DNA of 8,789 nucleotides from Betaproteobacteria bacterium (GTDB lineage Bacteria; Pseudomonadota; Gammaproteobacteria; Burkholderiales; Burkholderiaceae). The notes beneath the pieces were generated by a model that made no database searches, had not been told where the DNA came from, and worked only from the letters and a program-made list of their open reading frames with translations. Below are positions 1 to 6,841 of this stretch, piece after piece. The stretch lies in assembly GCA_013205155.1 (NCBI GenBank), contig JABMMT010000072.1:1-8789 (forward strand), given 5' to 3'. The position numbers were made by a program, and so were the translations under genes. Position 1 is the stretch's first letter. Each line of letters begins with the position of its first letter.

Positions 1-63
1 GGGCTCGAACCCGCGACAACCAGAATCACAATCTGGGACTCTACCAACTGAGCTACGTCCGCC
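1..63 (-). tRNA. tRNA-His (GTG anticodon), 3' part cut by window edge
   Basis: Read on the minus strand, the sequence begins GGCGGACGTAGCTCAG, giving an acceptor strand, a TA at positions 8-9 and a D arm. An anticodon stem-loop follows (CCAGA, loop TTGTGAT, TCTGG) with anticodon GTG, which reads His codons. The T arm follows as GCGGG-TTCGAGC, and the window ends inside the 3' T-stem strand, so the 3' acceptor strand and discriminator are missing. Histidine tRNA carries an extra 5' G at position -1; base 63 supplies such a G. The gene is transcribed away from dusA, which lies just upstream on the same strand. Confidence 0.95.
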
Positions 64-77
64 GTTGTAGAGATGTC

Positions 78-107
78 ATTATAGCTTTTTGATCAAAAAC
101 CTGTCAA
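78..107 (-). promoter_or_regulatory. sigma-70 promoter of tRNA-His
   Basis: On the minus strand there is a perfect -35 TTGACA (102-107) and a perfect -10 TATAAT (78-83) separated by 18 bases. The expected start lies about 7 bases beyond the -10, a few bases before the tRNA 5' end. The spacer holds a perfect 14-bp palindrome, TTTTTGATCAAAAA (86-99). Both hexamers match consensus exactly, as is common for strong stable-RNA promoters. Confidence 0.85.
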
Positions 108-130
108 AAACGATGGTTTTAAGCACTTAG

Positions 131-1213
131 TTAAGCACTTTCATACTCAAAAGCAGCCCAATCGCCAAGACAAAGACTGGCGTCAATGAAAAAGTCGGTA
201 ATCGCCACTTTACTCTGAACCTTAGCTAAATCGTGATGATCTGAGAGCCGTTGGCGCCAATAGCGTGAACCTGCCCTGCCATGCGCCAATCCCAAAATAT
301 GTCTTGTGAATGAGCCTATATAAAAAGGTTTGCTTTTGGCTTTGCACTCATCAAACCACGCGTGAACTTGCTTGACTAATGCAATCTGAATGCGATGCCA
401 CTCGGTTTCGCTAAAGAGATAACCTGCTGCCTCACCATTGGTATTAATCAGGTCATCCCAACCCAATAGTAACGCTGGGAAATGATAAGCCGCCCTACCA
501 ACCATGAAGCCATCAAAATCATCCCAATGACCAGCAATTTGCTCATTCGTTTCTAAGCCACCATTGAGCAGTACTTTTAAATTGGGGAATTGTTTTTGTG
601 CATCTACTCTCAGTCTGGCAGCTACTTCATAGCGCAGCGGTGGCTTGCTGCGATTTTCTTTAGGAGATAGACCTTTGAGAACCGCATTGCGCGCATGAAT
701 CGTCACCTGACTTGCTCCCGCATCAGAAACCGCTAAAATAAAATCAAGCGCAAATTGATAATCTTTTTCTGAATGAGCAGCGTCCATCGAATTTAAGCCA
801 AGGCGATGCTTTACTGAAATGGGTATATCAACTGCACCCCTCATGGCTTTTACACAATCTGCTACTAAATTGGGTTCAGCCATAAGACATGCACCAAATG
901 ATCCTCGCTGAACGCGTTCTGATGGGCAGCCACAATTGAGATCAATCTCGTCATAAGCCCACTGTTGCGCTAGCTCTGCAGCTTTAGCCAAATCACTTGG
1001 TTCTGAACCACCTAATTGCAATACCACTGGGTGTTGATCTTCTGAGTAGTCCAAATGACGAGGAACATCGCCATGCATTAATGCGCCTGTTGTAACCATT
1101 TCCGTATAGAGAACGGCTTCTTTAGTTAGCGTACGATGAAATGAGCGGCAATGACGATCTGTCCACTCCATCATCGGTGCAACGGCTACGCGTTTTTTAG
1201 GGAAAATTGTCAC
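131..1213 (-). CDS. dusA: tRNA-dihydrouridine synthase A
   Basis: This flavoenzyme reduces uridine to dihydrouridine in the tRNA D-loop (positions 20/20a in characterised DusA), using FMN and NADPH in the cytoplasm. The 360-residue protein has the DusA hallmarks: APMMEWTDRHCR at residues 12-23, the DLNCGCPSERVQRGSFGACL segment at 91-110 with C96 as the expected catalytic cysteine, SVKHRLG at 133-139 with K135, IHARNA at 172-177, and the FMN phosphate-binding LNGG (216-219) and MVGRAAY (237-243). Length is normal for DusA. The start is GTG at 1213, preceded by a weak AAAGAT-type site; it puts the APM motif close to the N-terminus, as in the family. Upstream on the same strand is the sbmA-type gene, 85 bases away; downstream is tRNA-His. 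There is no sign of damage. Confidence 0.96.
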   Translation of the reverse strand: MTIFPKKRVAVAPMMEWTDRHCRSFHRTLTKEAVLYTEMVTTGALMHGDVPRHLDYSEDQHPVVLQLGGSEPSDLAKAAELAQQWAYDEIDLNCGCPSERVQRGSFGACLMAEPNLVADCVKAMRGAVDIPISVKHRLGLNSMDAAHSEKDYQFALDFILAVSDAGASQVTIHARNAVLKGLSPKENRSKPPLRYEVAARLRVDAQKQFPNLKVLLNGGLETNEQIAGHWDDFDGFMVGRAAYHFPALLLGWDDLINTNGEAAGYLFSETEWHRIQIALVKQVHAWFDECKAKSKPFYIGSFTRHILGLAHGRAGSRYWRQRLSDHHDLAKVQSKVAITDFFIDASLCLGDWAAFEYESA

Positions 1214-1298
1214 ATTATCTTTAGGTCAAAAAGTAGATTCTAAGCATTTTTAATCTATAAAGCATTGTAATTTCAGCCTATTAAAACATATAGCAAAT

Positions 1299-2282
1299 TT
1301 AGCGTTGTCCTTGAATTTTTAAAGCTTTTTCGAATGCCCTAAGACGCTTAAAGACGGAAATTAATTCAACGATAGTGGGCCAACTTTTAACCAAAAATTG
1401 AAATGAATCTAAAACTCTGTAAAAAGCACGAATGATTTGTTGCATCACTCCCAGGGAAATAATTCCAGCAACAATGGTTGGCGCTAGTATTACATATGGA
1501 AGAATCACGCCAGCTTGTAAGTAACTAAATTTTGCTACATCAAAATAGAGGTAATGGAAAAATAAACGAAAGTAATTCATTCTGACTTGATTAAATAGAC
1601 CCCGCATTAAACCCACTTCACCGCGATCAGGGCTATCTTCAGCAAGAACTAATTCTTTTCTAAAGGCGGCCTCAACCCTTTGATTATTAAATTCCAAGCC
1701 CGGTAATTTAATACCGACAAAGCCCAAGGCTATGGTTCCAAATATAGCAAAAAATATAGTAACAAAGACAGGCGCATGATCAACCTTTCCAATAAGGGGA
1801 AGAATATTAATCGAATCTGATAAATGCCAAAGGATTGGAATAAATGCTAAAAGAACTAAAATTGACTCAATAAGACTTGATCCAAGAGATTCCATAATAT
1901 TTGCAAATCGCTTGGTATCCTCCTGAACCCTTTGACTAGCACCTTCTATGTGACGTAATTCTTGCCAGTGACTTAAAAAATAAATTGTCATTGCTTGGCG
2001 CCAACGAAAAACCCAATGTTTTGCAAAAAAACTAAGGATGACTGCGATAAAAATAAATTCCCCTGCGAGTATGAAAATATCCAATAGAAGTCGATAGTAA
2101 TCATTGATCTCGATACTATTTGGAGATGAGAGCGCCTTTTGAATGGTGTTGTAAAACTGGCCAAACCATTCATTCATCCTGACATCGATTTCTACCTGAA
2201 TCCAAGATCCAAGTAATATCAAAAAAGATCCACCCCAAGACCATACAATCCACTTTTTTGAAAAGAAAAAAGAAGTAAACAA
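1299..2282 (-). CDS. sbmA: SbmA/BacA-family peptide-antibiotic transporter (short form)
   Basis: SbmA and BacA are inner-membrane, proton-driven dimers that import antimicrobial peptides and peptide-like drugs such as microcins, bleomycin and proline-rich peptides. This 327-residue protein carries the family signatures: VEIDVRMNEWFGQFY (30-44), HWVFRWRQAM (89-98), LRHIEGASQRVQEDTKRFA (109-127), GIKLPGLEFNNQRVEAAFRK (190-209), NYFRLFFHYLYF (236-247) and PTIVAGIISLG (268-278). It aligns with E. coli SbmA from roughly its residue 78 to near the end, so the first membrane segment of the 406-residue E. coli protein is absent. About five hydrophobic spans are visible (near 17-33, 64-86, 136-155, 170-192 and 255-280). 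The start is TTG at 2282 with a weak GAAAGAT site; the frame stays open only to a stop at 2331-2333, so a long missing N-terminus cannot be recovered. It may be the natural short type or a reduced form. Confidence 0.85.
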   Translation of the reverse strand: MFTSFFFSKKWIVWSWGGSFLILLGSWIQVEIDVRMNEWFGQFYNTIQKALSSPNSIEINDYYRLLLDIFILAGEFIFIAVILSFFAKHWVFRWRQAMTIYFLSHWQELRHIEGASQRVQEDTKRFANIMESLGSSLIESILVLLAFIPILWHLSDSINILPLIGKVDHAPVFVTIFFAIFGTIALGFVGIKLPGLEFNNQRVEAAFRKELVLAEDSPDRGEVGLMRGLFNQVRMNYFRLFFHYLYFDVAKFSYLQAGVILPYVILAPTIVAGIISLGVMQQIIRAFYRVLDSFQFLVKSWPTIVELISVFKRLRAFEKALKIQGQR

Positions 2283-2307
2283 GGTAATATCTTTCAGGTG
2301 ATAGGGA

Positions 2308-2337
2308 GTTATAGAGAGTACGACGTCATCTTAGCAA
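2308..2337 (-). promoter_or_regulatory. putative promoter of the sbmA-type gene
   Basis: On the minus strand TTGCTA (2332-2337) and TATAAC (2308-2313) are separated by 18 bases and lie about 26 bases before the TTG start. The -35 matches consensus at four of six positions and the -10 at five of six. The rest of the 175-bp spacer (2283-2457) shows no gene, terminator hairpin or RNA that I can recognise. Confidence 0.4.
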
Positions 2338-2457
2338 CATTAGGCACAAAAAAACACATCCCAAGTATCAATTTGACGAAGCCCAATTCACAGATAAATA
2401 TTTAATCGTGACTGCTGCCAGACAATGAATGATGACTACGAAACGAAAGCAGTAATC

Positions 2458-3024
2458 CTAAACCTCAAATTGAGGAAAGTAATTTTTCATCTTCAAAATG
2501 CTAGTTGTAAATAAATGATAGCTGATACCAGTGCAGATGAGATCTATACCTACTACGACCCAAGTATTCCAAACTGTTGAGGAAGGCCAGCTAGCAAAAA
2601 GACAAATTCCGACGATAAAATTGAGAATTGCTAGACCTGCTATGAGGAATCGAAAAGGTGCGACAAGGACGTCAAAGGATTGAGCAACACGGACAAAACC
2701 AATTAAGATAAAAAGCAGACCCAACCAAAAATTGAGATATTGATCCTCTAAAGCGTCACTCTGAACCAAATAACAGAAGATAACAAACCAAACGATAGGA
2801 AGGACTGTAGCTATCCTTACTCGATCAACATTTTTAGTAATGATAAAAATTGCACAGAAACGAATCAATAAGGAAACAAACAGTATGCTTAGAAATACGA
2901 TAATATTGCCGCTTGTCCGATAATTTGAAAGCCAAAAACTTAATAAACCCATTGAACACAATGCGACACTTGCCAAGTTGCTAAAGGCCCTAAAAGAGAC
3001 CCCGTCATTTTTATCAATGTCCAT
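2458..3024 (-). CDS. HdeD-like six-helix membrane protein (DUF308 type)
   Basis: A 188-residue, very hydrophobic protein with about six membrane spans (near 15-34, 40-62, 70-87, 97-116, 124-145 and 150-172) arranged as three helix pairs, as in the HdeD family. The last pair carries the most telling motif: a short WPSS turn (146-149) then VVVGIDLICTGISYHLF (156-172), which matches the HdeD 'WP...G..L...G' pattern. HdeD in enteric bacteria is linked to acid resistance, but many family members have no assigned role and none can be given here. The ATG at 3024 gives a short charged N-terminus (MDIDKND) before the first helix, with no strong ribosome site. It lies 97 bases downstream of the hydroxylase gene on the same strand, so co-transcription is possible but unproven. 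Family assignment rests on topology plus the one motif. Confidence 0.7.
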   Translation of the reverse strand: MDIDKNDGVSFRAFSNLASVALCSMGLLSFWLSNYRTSGNIIVFLSILFVSLLIRFCAIFIITKNVDRVRIATVLPIVWFVIFCYLVQSDALEDQYLNFWLGLLFILIGFVRVAQSFDVLVAPFRFLIAGLAILNFIVGICLFASWPSSTVWNTWVVVGIDLICTGISYHLFTTSILKMKNYFPQFEV

Positions 3025-3121
3025 AGTTTTGCATTTCCATTTTACAAATAATAGTCGGAATCAATCAATGCAATCATTAGCTTTGATCATCTTGGCATCT
3101 GAAACCAAAGACTAGAGTACT

Positions 3122-4030
3122 TTACAGTGCTAATGTAATTTCTTCACCAGCGAAATATTCAGCATGATAAGACCCGTCACCAAATGAAATCACCCTATCG
3201 GCATCTATCACAGCACCCAATTCGATAATCGGAGCTCTTTCTAGCTTTATCATGACGCTATCCCAATCTACTGTCAGCACCTCTTTTAACTGCTTAATAT
3301 CATCGAGGACAAAGTAACTACTTTGTAGATCATAAATCCAAAAATCAGTCCTCATAACCCGCTCAAGATCAAACTGAATTCGATTAGGAGAGGCACCCTT
3401 TAGGGCAAAGTTTAACTCCTTTTCTGAGGAGTTGATTGCGGCGCCAATCGAGACAATATTACCGTCTTCGAGAATGAGCCCTACTTCTATGATGAACCAA
3501 TAAAGCCTAGCTACGTATTCGAGCATGCCTTTCTTGTGTGCCAAAACGGCAGCTTTTCCACAGGCCTCCATGAAATCAGCAATTTCATCAAATGCCAACA
3601 AGGCAACATGACCAAAGATGTCATGAAAAACATCTGGATACTCCTGAAAATCTAAACCATTCAACTGCCTAATCTCACAACCGGCTGGAAAGCGACGGTT
3701 AGCCAAGTGCTCGAAGAACACTAAATCAGGAATCAAACCTGGAACTGCTACTACCTCAAACCCAGTAAACTTTTTTAATCTCGCTGATAAATTTACAAAA
3801 TTAGGAATTTGAGTTGCATCCAACTGAAGACGCTCAATTCCAGCTTGAAATAATTTGGATGATCTTCCCGGAAGCTTTTGTAGCATATCCTCATAAAGCT
3901 TAGCCCAAATTTGGTGATCTTCAGAGCTATATGACTCCCAATTTTGATCAATTAACCAGTCCGCTCTGGCCGGAACATAGTCAGCCGACTGAGTTGGATG
4001 TGGAGGAGGAGTTTTAAAAGACTTTGCCAT
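3122..4030 (-). CDS. phhA: aromatic amino acid hydroxylase, phenylalanine-4-monooxygenase family, divergent substrate pocket
   Basis: Non-haem iron, tetrahydropterin-dependent hydroxylase; the usual bacterial member converts phenylalanine to tyrosine. The 302-residue length fits the single-domain bacterial enzyme. Seen: IDQNWESYSSEDHQIW (27-42), ANRRFPAG (110-117), the iron site HDIFGH with H136 and H141, third ligand E182 in YWFIIEVGL, and PNRIQFDLERVMRT (215-228). By my from-memory alignment, R121, P132, D133, W178 and S201 match human R270, P281, D282, W326 and S349. Several neighbours do not: I180 for T328, V183 for F331, I195 for Y343, A198 for G346, and the segment F-Q-E-Y (128-131) for human Y-T-P-E. 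Substrate or regiospecificity may therefore differ, so the gene symbol names the family only. No phhB (pterin carbinolamine dehydratase) or Lrp-type regulator lies alongside. It is divergent from the thioesterase gene across 151 bases; start ATG at 4030, no clear Shine-Dalgarno. Confidence 0.88.
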   Translation of the reverse strand: MAKSFKTPPPHPTQSADYVPARADWLIDQNWESYSSEDHQIWAKLYEDMLQKLPGRSSKLFQAGIERLQLDATQIPNFVNLSARLKKFTGFEVVAVPGLIPDLVFFEHLANRRFPAGCEIRQLNGLDFQEYPDVFHDIFGHVALLAFDEIADFMEACGKAAVLAHKKGMLEYVARLYWFIIEVGLILEDGNIVSIGAAINSSEKELNFALKGASPNRIQFDLERVMRTDFWIYDLQSSYFVLDDIKQLKEVLTVDWDSVMIKLERAPIIELGAVIDADRVISFGDGSYHAEYFAGEEITLAL

Positions 4031-4099
4031 TGGGTTATTTTAAGAATGCTCAATATAACTTTCTATCAATTGCTATACTAGTCAATACAACCATTAATG

Positions 4100-4114
4100 A
4101 TTATTGTAAATAAT
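4100..4114. promoter_or_regulatory. inverted repeat in the shared divergent promoter region
   Basis: ATTATT and AATAAT form perfect 6-bp arms around GTA, near the middle of the 151-bp spacer between the hydroxylase and thioesterase starts. A TTGACT (4122-4127) on the plus strand and a TATTAT (4155-4160) about 22 bases before the thioesterase ATG are possible but poorly spaced promoter pieces. A site here could control both genes. The surroundings are very AT-rich, so chance is a real alternative. Confidence 0.25.
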
Positions 4115-4181
4115 TTCTTTTTTGACTTATATCTTTAGTAAATTAATGTCAAAATATTATATCTACTTTTTTTAAAATATC

Positions 4182-4925
4182 ATGGCCGAAAAATCATTCA
4201 AACCCATACGCGTCAGCGATGATGCCACGATTGACCTGATATGCTTTCCATATGCTGGGTCGGGAGCCTCAATATTTTATACATGGGCAAATTATCTAAA
4301 CCCAAAGATTAATATTTATGGATTTCAGGCACCCGGCAAAGAAGATAGGATCTCAGAAGATTTAATTGAAGATCTCAATATCCTGGTTCAAAATGCAGTT
4401 CAGGAGCTAAAACAGCTCATCCAAAGGCCATTTGTACTATTTGGACATAGTATGGGCTCAGTATTGGCATTCGAAATTACAAAAAAATTAGAAACAGAGC
4501 AGCTCGCCCCTAAACTGGTTATCCTTTCAGGCAGGCCACCCCCAAAGTTTGGCCTAAGGATGAGTCCAATTAGCCACCTAGCTGATAAAGAATTAATCGC
4601 AGAGCTGCATAAGCTAGAGGGTACAGATAGCCGCATTCTTGAAAATGCTGAACTGATGGAGCTACTATTACCCATTATTAGAACGGATTTCAGAATTAGC
4701 GAATCTTATAAGAGCTCTGCTAACTCAAAAATCAACAGTCCGCTTATCGCAATTGGCTCTAAAAATGATCCCTGGCTAAATGAAGTTGAATTTAATGAAT
4801 GGAAAGACTATTCTAAAAATACAACAAAAATTCAGTTTTTTCCAGGCGGTCATTTCTACCTAAGAGAGCATTTAGATATACTCTCCGAATTTTTAAACTC
4901 ACAAATTCTTCAAAAGTCATCATGA
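4182..4925 (+). CDS. type II thioesterase (GrsT/SrfAD-like alpha/beta hydrolase)
   Basis: Free-standing thioesterases of this family remove wrong or stalled acyl and aminoacyl groups from carrier-protein phosphopantetheine arms of nonribosomal peptide and polyketide synthases; some release the product. The 247-residue length is typical. Family motifs appear in order: CFPYAGSG (21-28, oxyanion region), GFQAPGKEDR (47-56), the nucleophile elbow GHSMG (88-92) with S90, LLLPIIRTDF (161-170), and the rest of the triad D196 in IGSKNDPW and H224 in PGGHFYL. All three catalytic residues are present, so it should be active. It is the only convincing plus-strand gene, divergent from the hydroxylase and ending one base before the convergent kinase gene's stop. 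No synthetase, carrier protein or phosphopantetheinyl transferase is in the window. Start ATG at 4182 has no Shine-Dalgarno. Confidence 0.9.
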   Translation: MAEKSFKPIRVSDDATIDLICFPYAGSGASIFYTWANYLNPKINIYGFQAPGKEDRISEDLIEDLNILVQNAVQELKQLIQRPFVLFGHSMGSVLAFEITKKLETEQLAPKLVILSGRPPPKFGLRMSPISHLADKELIAELHKLEGTDSRILENAELMELLLPIIRTDFRISESYKSSANSKINSPLIAIGSKNDPWLNEVEFNEWKDYSKNTTKIQFFPGGHFYLREHLDILSEFLNSQILQKSS

Positions 4926-4926
4926 A

Positions 4927-6807
4927 TTAAATTGAGAAACTAATCGGGATATAAATACTGAATATTACCTGGTCACCATCCCTCCTAACATTGATTTCGC
5001 CTTTAATTTTTTTGACAATCTCCCTCGTAATCCATAGACCAACTCCCATTCCAGGCTCATCTTTTACGTTTGCCCCGCGATAATACATATCAAATACTTT
5101 TTCTAAATTTATTGTTATATTTTTATCAAGGCTATTAGAGATATCAATCCTTAATATATTTTCAGTAAAGCGATCAATATTAATAGTTATCGAAGATTCT
5201 GAATCCATCCTATATTTAATGGCATTTTCAATTAAATTCTGAAAAATTATCTGTAATAAAACATAATCTGATTCAACTATGGTTTCGCTATTAGAGTATA
5301 GAATGATGCCCTTATGCTCTGGCCTGACCTCTAAAAGTGAAGTAATAAGGGTATAAATATCAATATTCTTCCTAATCTCTAACTCATTAATTGAGTAGAA
5401 TTTGCTTAAGGAAGTAAATCTCTCAACAATGTAGTTAATCTGATTTAATGTACTTTTAATTCTTTGAGTTACTCTAGTCAAACCCTCGCTCGATGGGGAA
5501 ATTCTATCAATCAGAAAATATAGAGCCATTAATGGAGACTTAAGTTCATGAGAAATCGCCTCAAGAAGTAAGACCTGACTATTGCTAACGGTTTTGCTTA
5601 ATTCTAATTGATGGGTGGCTTTTATATTGGATTGGTTTTGCTGATAAATTTGATCAAATAATATTAAATTATAGTGATGGACAAGTATATACATAAAGAA
5701 TATGAAATATCCCAGAGGTAAAATACTAAAATAGTAGTAACTATAATCAATTGGTGAATCAATAAAATGATATCTAATAGATAAAAGATAGAGGGCGAAG
5801 AATTGAATCCCATAACCCATAAAATACATAAATCTATTGATTTTAAGATTATTCGTATATATGATAAATATAGATAATATTAATAAATAGTTGAATATAT
5901 AAAATATATTTAACAATATAATATCTAATAATGAATTATTGGATAAAACATAAATTAAATAAATAAAGGTATTAATTATTGAAACAATATAGACATATTT
6001 GTTATTAATGATTAATTTTACAAAGTAAATTATAAATAATGATTGCAATAGGTTAATTAAATAAAATATTCCACTTACTTTGCTGGAATGCGAAATTACC
6101 CCGTAAATTTCAAAAAAATCCCAAGAAATTAATGCATTAGTAAACAGAAATTTCAGTATCAAACTGATAATAAAAGCATCAAGCAAGAGGAAGATTTTTT
6201 GTTTATATTGAAAATAGAAAAATAAGGGCAATAGACCACATAAGATAGCAGCCCCCAAGTAAAGACCGCTAGTGAAAAGCCAATCACCATACATATTGCT
6301 ATTCTTTTCAGCATTAATAGTAATAACTTCACTTACTCTATTGTTTATTTCTATATACAGCTCTGGGCTCTCCGAATGCCCCACTTGTCTAAACTTGAGC
6401 TCAGATACAGAGGTGTTTAATTGCACTCCTGTTGAAGGATCTGGGAGGGAATCCAAAAGAACAAGGTCTTTTGAATAAATTTTAGCCCCGATTGAAGCTG
6501 AGATTGGACGTATATGTAATGCCAAATCATCACCTAAAGGGTGATTAAACTTTAATTTTAATAAGAAATTTTGATATGGTTTGTATGCGTTAAAGCTGTT
6601 GCCAGGAATACGGGAAAACGATCGGATATCCTCCCCTACAAATTTATCAAGATTCTTATCCTGACCGGCTTGATTAATAAAGAGCTCATAAGAAAACTGA
6701 CTTGCGCTGGCATTTTCCTCGCTCACTGGAAACAAAAATGCATTGATTGCAATAATCCCCGATAAGACTATCAGGAAAAATAGAATTCTGAAGGATACGA
6801 CTTTCAA
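4927..6807 (-). CDS. membrane sensor histidine kinase, 7TMR-DISM type
   Basis: A 626-residue sensor kinase, presumably partner of the response regulator two genes upstream. Order seen: signal or anchor helix (about 5-27), periplasmic domain of about 150 residues (28-177) resembling the beta-rich 7TMR-DISMED2 domain, and seven hydrophobic helices (near 181-201, 206-228, 245-266, 271-290, 295-317, 327-346, 357-378) starting with a 7TMR-DISM-like GLYLGAAILCGLLPLFFYFQ (181-200). Then come a short linker, the H box ISHELKSPL with phosphoacceptor H420, the N box NLIENAIKY (524-532) with N528, F box VFDMYYRG (571-578) and G2 box GMGVGLW (586-592). The G1 box is degenerate: the usual DxGxG is replaced by ISNSLDKN (556-563). 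The TTG start at 6807 has no ribosome site, and the frame is closed upstream by a stop inside a hairpin (6829-6831). The 7TM-coding stretch is extremely AT-rich (about 13% GC over 5821-6060). The ligand is unknown. Confidence 0.87.
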   Translation of the reverse strand: MKVVSFRILFFLIVLSGIIAINAFLFPVSEENASASQFSYELFINQAGQDKNLDKFVGEDIRSFSRIPGNSFNAYKPYQNFLLKLKFNHPLGDDLALHIRPISASIGAKIYSKDLVLLDSLPDPSTGVQLNTSVSELKFRQVGHSESPELYIEINNRVSEVITINAEKNSNMYGDWLFTSGLYLGAAILCGLLPLFFYFQYKQKIFLLLDAFIISLILKFLFTNALISWDFFEIYGVISHSSKVSGIFYLINLLQSLFIIYFVKLIINNKYVYIVSIINTFIYLIYVLSNNSLLDIILLNIFYIFNYLLILSIFIIYTNNLKINRFMYFMGYGIQFFALYLLSIRYHFIDSPIDYSYYYFSILPLGYFIFFMYILVHHYNLILFDQIYQQNQSNIKATHQLELSKTVSNSQVLLLEAISHELKSPLMALYFLIDRISPSSEGLTRVTQRIKSTLNQINYIVERFTSLSKFYSINELEIRKNIDIYTLITSLLEVRPEHKGIILYSNSETIVESDYVLLQIIFQNLIENAIKYRMDSESSITINIDRFTENILRIDISNSLDKNITINLEKVFDMYYRGANVKDEPGMGVGLWITREIVKKIKGEINVRRDGDQVIFSIYIPISFSI

Positions 6808-6822
6808 TTGATCAATAAATAA

Positions 6823-6841
6823 GGGGGCTTATTAAGCCCCC
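6823..6841 (-). terminator. GC-rich hairpin between DUF697 gene and kinase gene
   Basis: Perfect 8-bp stem, GGGGGCTT (6823-6830) against AAGCCCCC (6834-6841), with a 3-base loop. On the minus strand it starts 23 bases after the DUF697 stop and ends 15 bases before the kinase TTG start. It is followed by TTATTTATTG, only a weak U-tract. It may terminate part of the transcripts, or act as a processing or stabilising structure that sets kinase level relative to the upstream genes. Confidence 0.6.

Noticed and set aside
1..1213. tRNA and dusA as an integrated-island boundary
   Set aside because: Both are known integration targets, but no integrase, attachment repeat or gene disruption is visible here.
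1988..2173. Open frame inside the sbmA-type gene
   Set aside because: Overlaps a well-supported transporter gene in another frame of the same strand; no motif or ribosome site.
4096..4114. Fur-box-like sequence upstream of the thioesterase
   Set aside because: Only about 10 of 19 positions match the usual consensus, which is expected by chance in such AT-rich DNA.
4001..4205. Similar N-termini of the divergent proteins (MAKSFKTP and MAEKSFKP)
   Set aside because: Too short to show duplication; the rest of the two proteins belongs to unrelated folds.
4400..4675. Minus-strand frame opposite the thioesterase
   Set aside because: Antisense shadow of a gene with intact catalytic motifs; the low-complexity serine-rich product looks non-genic.
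6272..6765. Two plus-strand frames opposite the kinase N-terminus
   Set aside because: Antisense to a coherent signal-anchor and periplasmic domain; no ribosome site or family resemblance.
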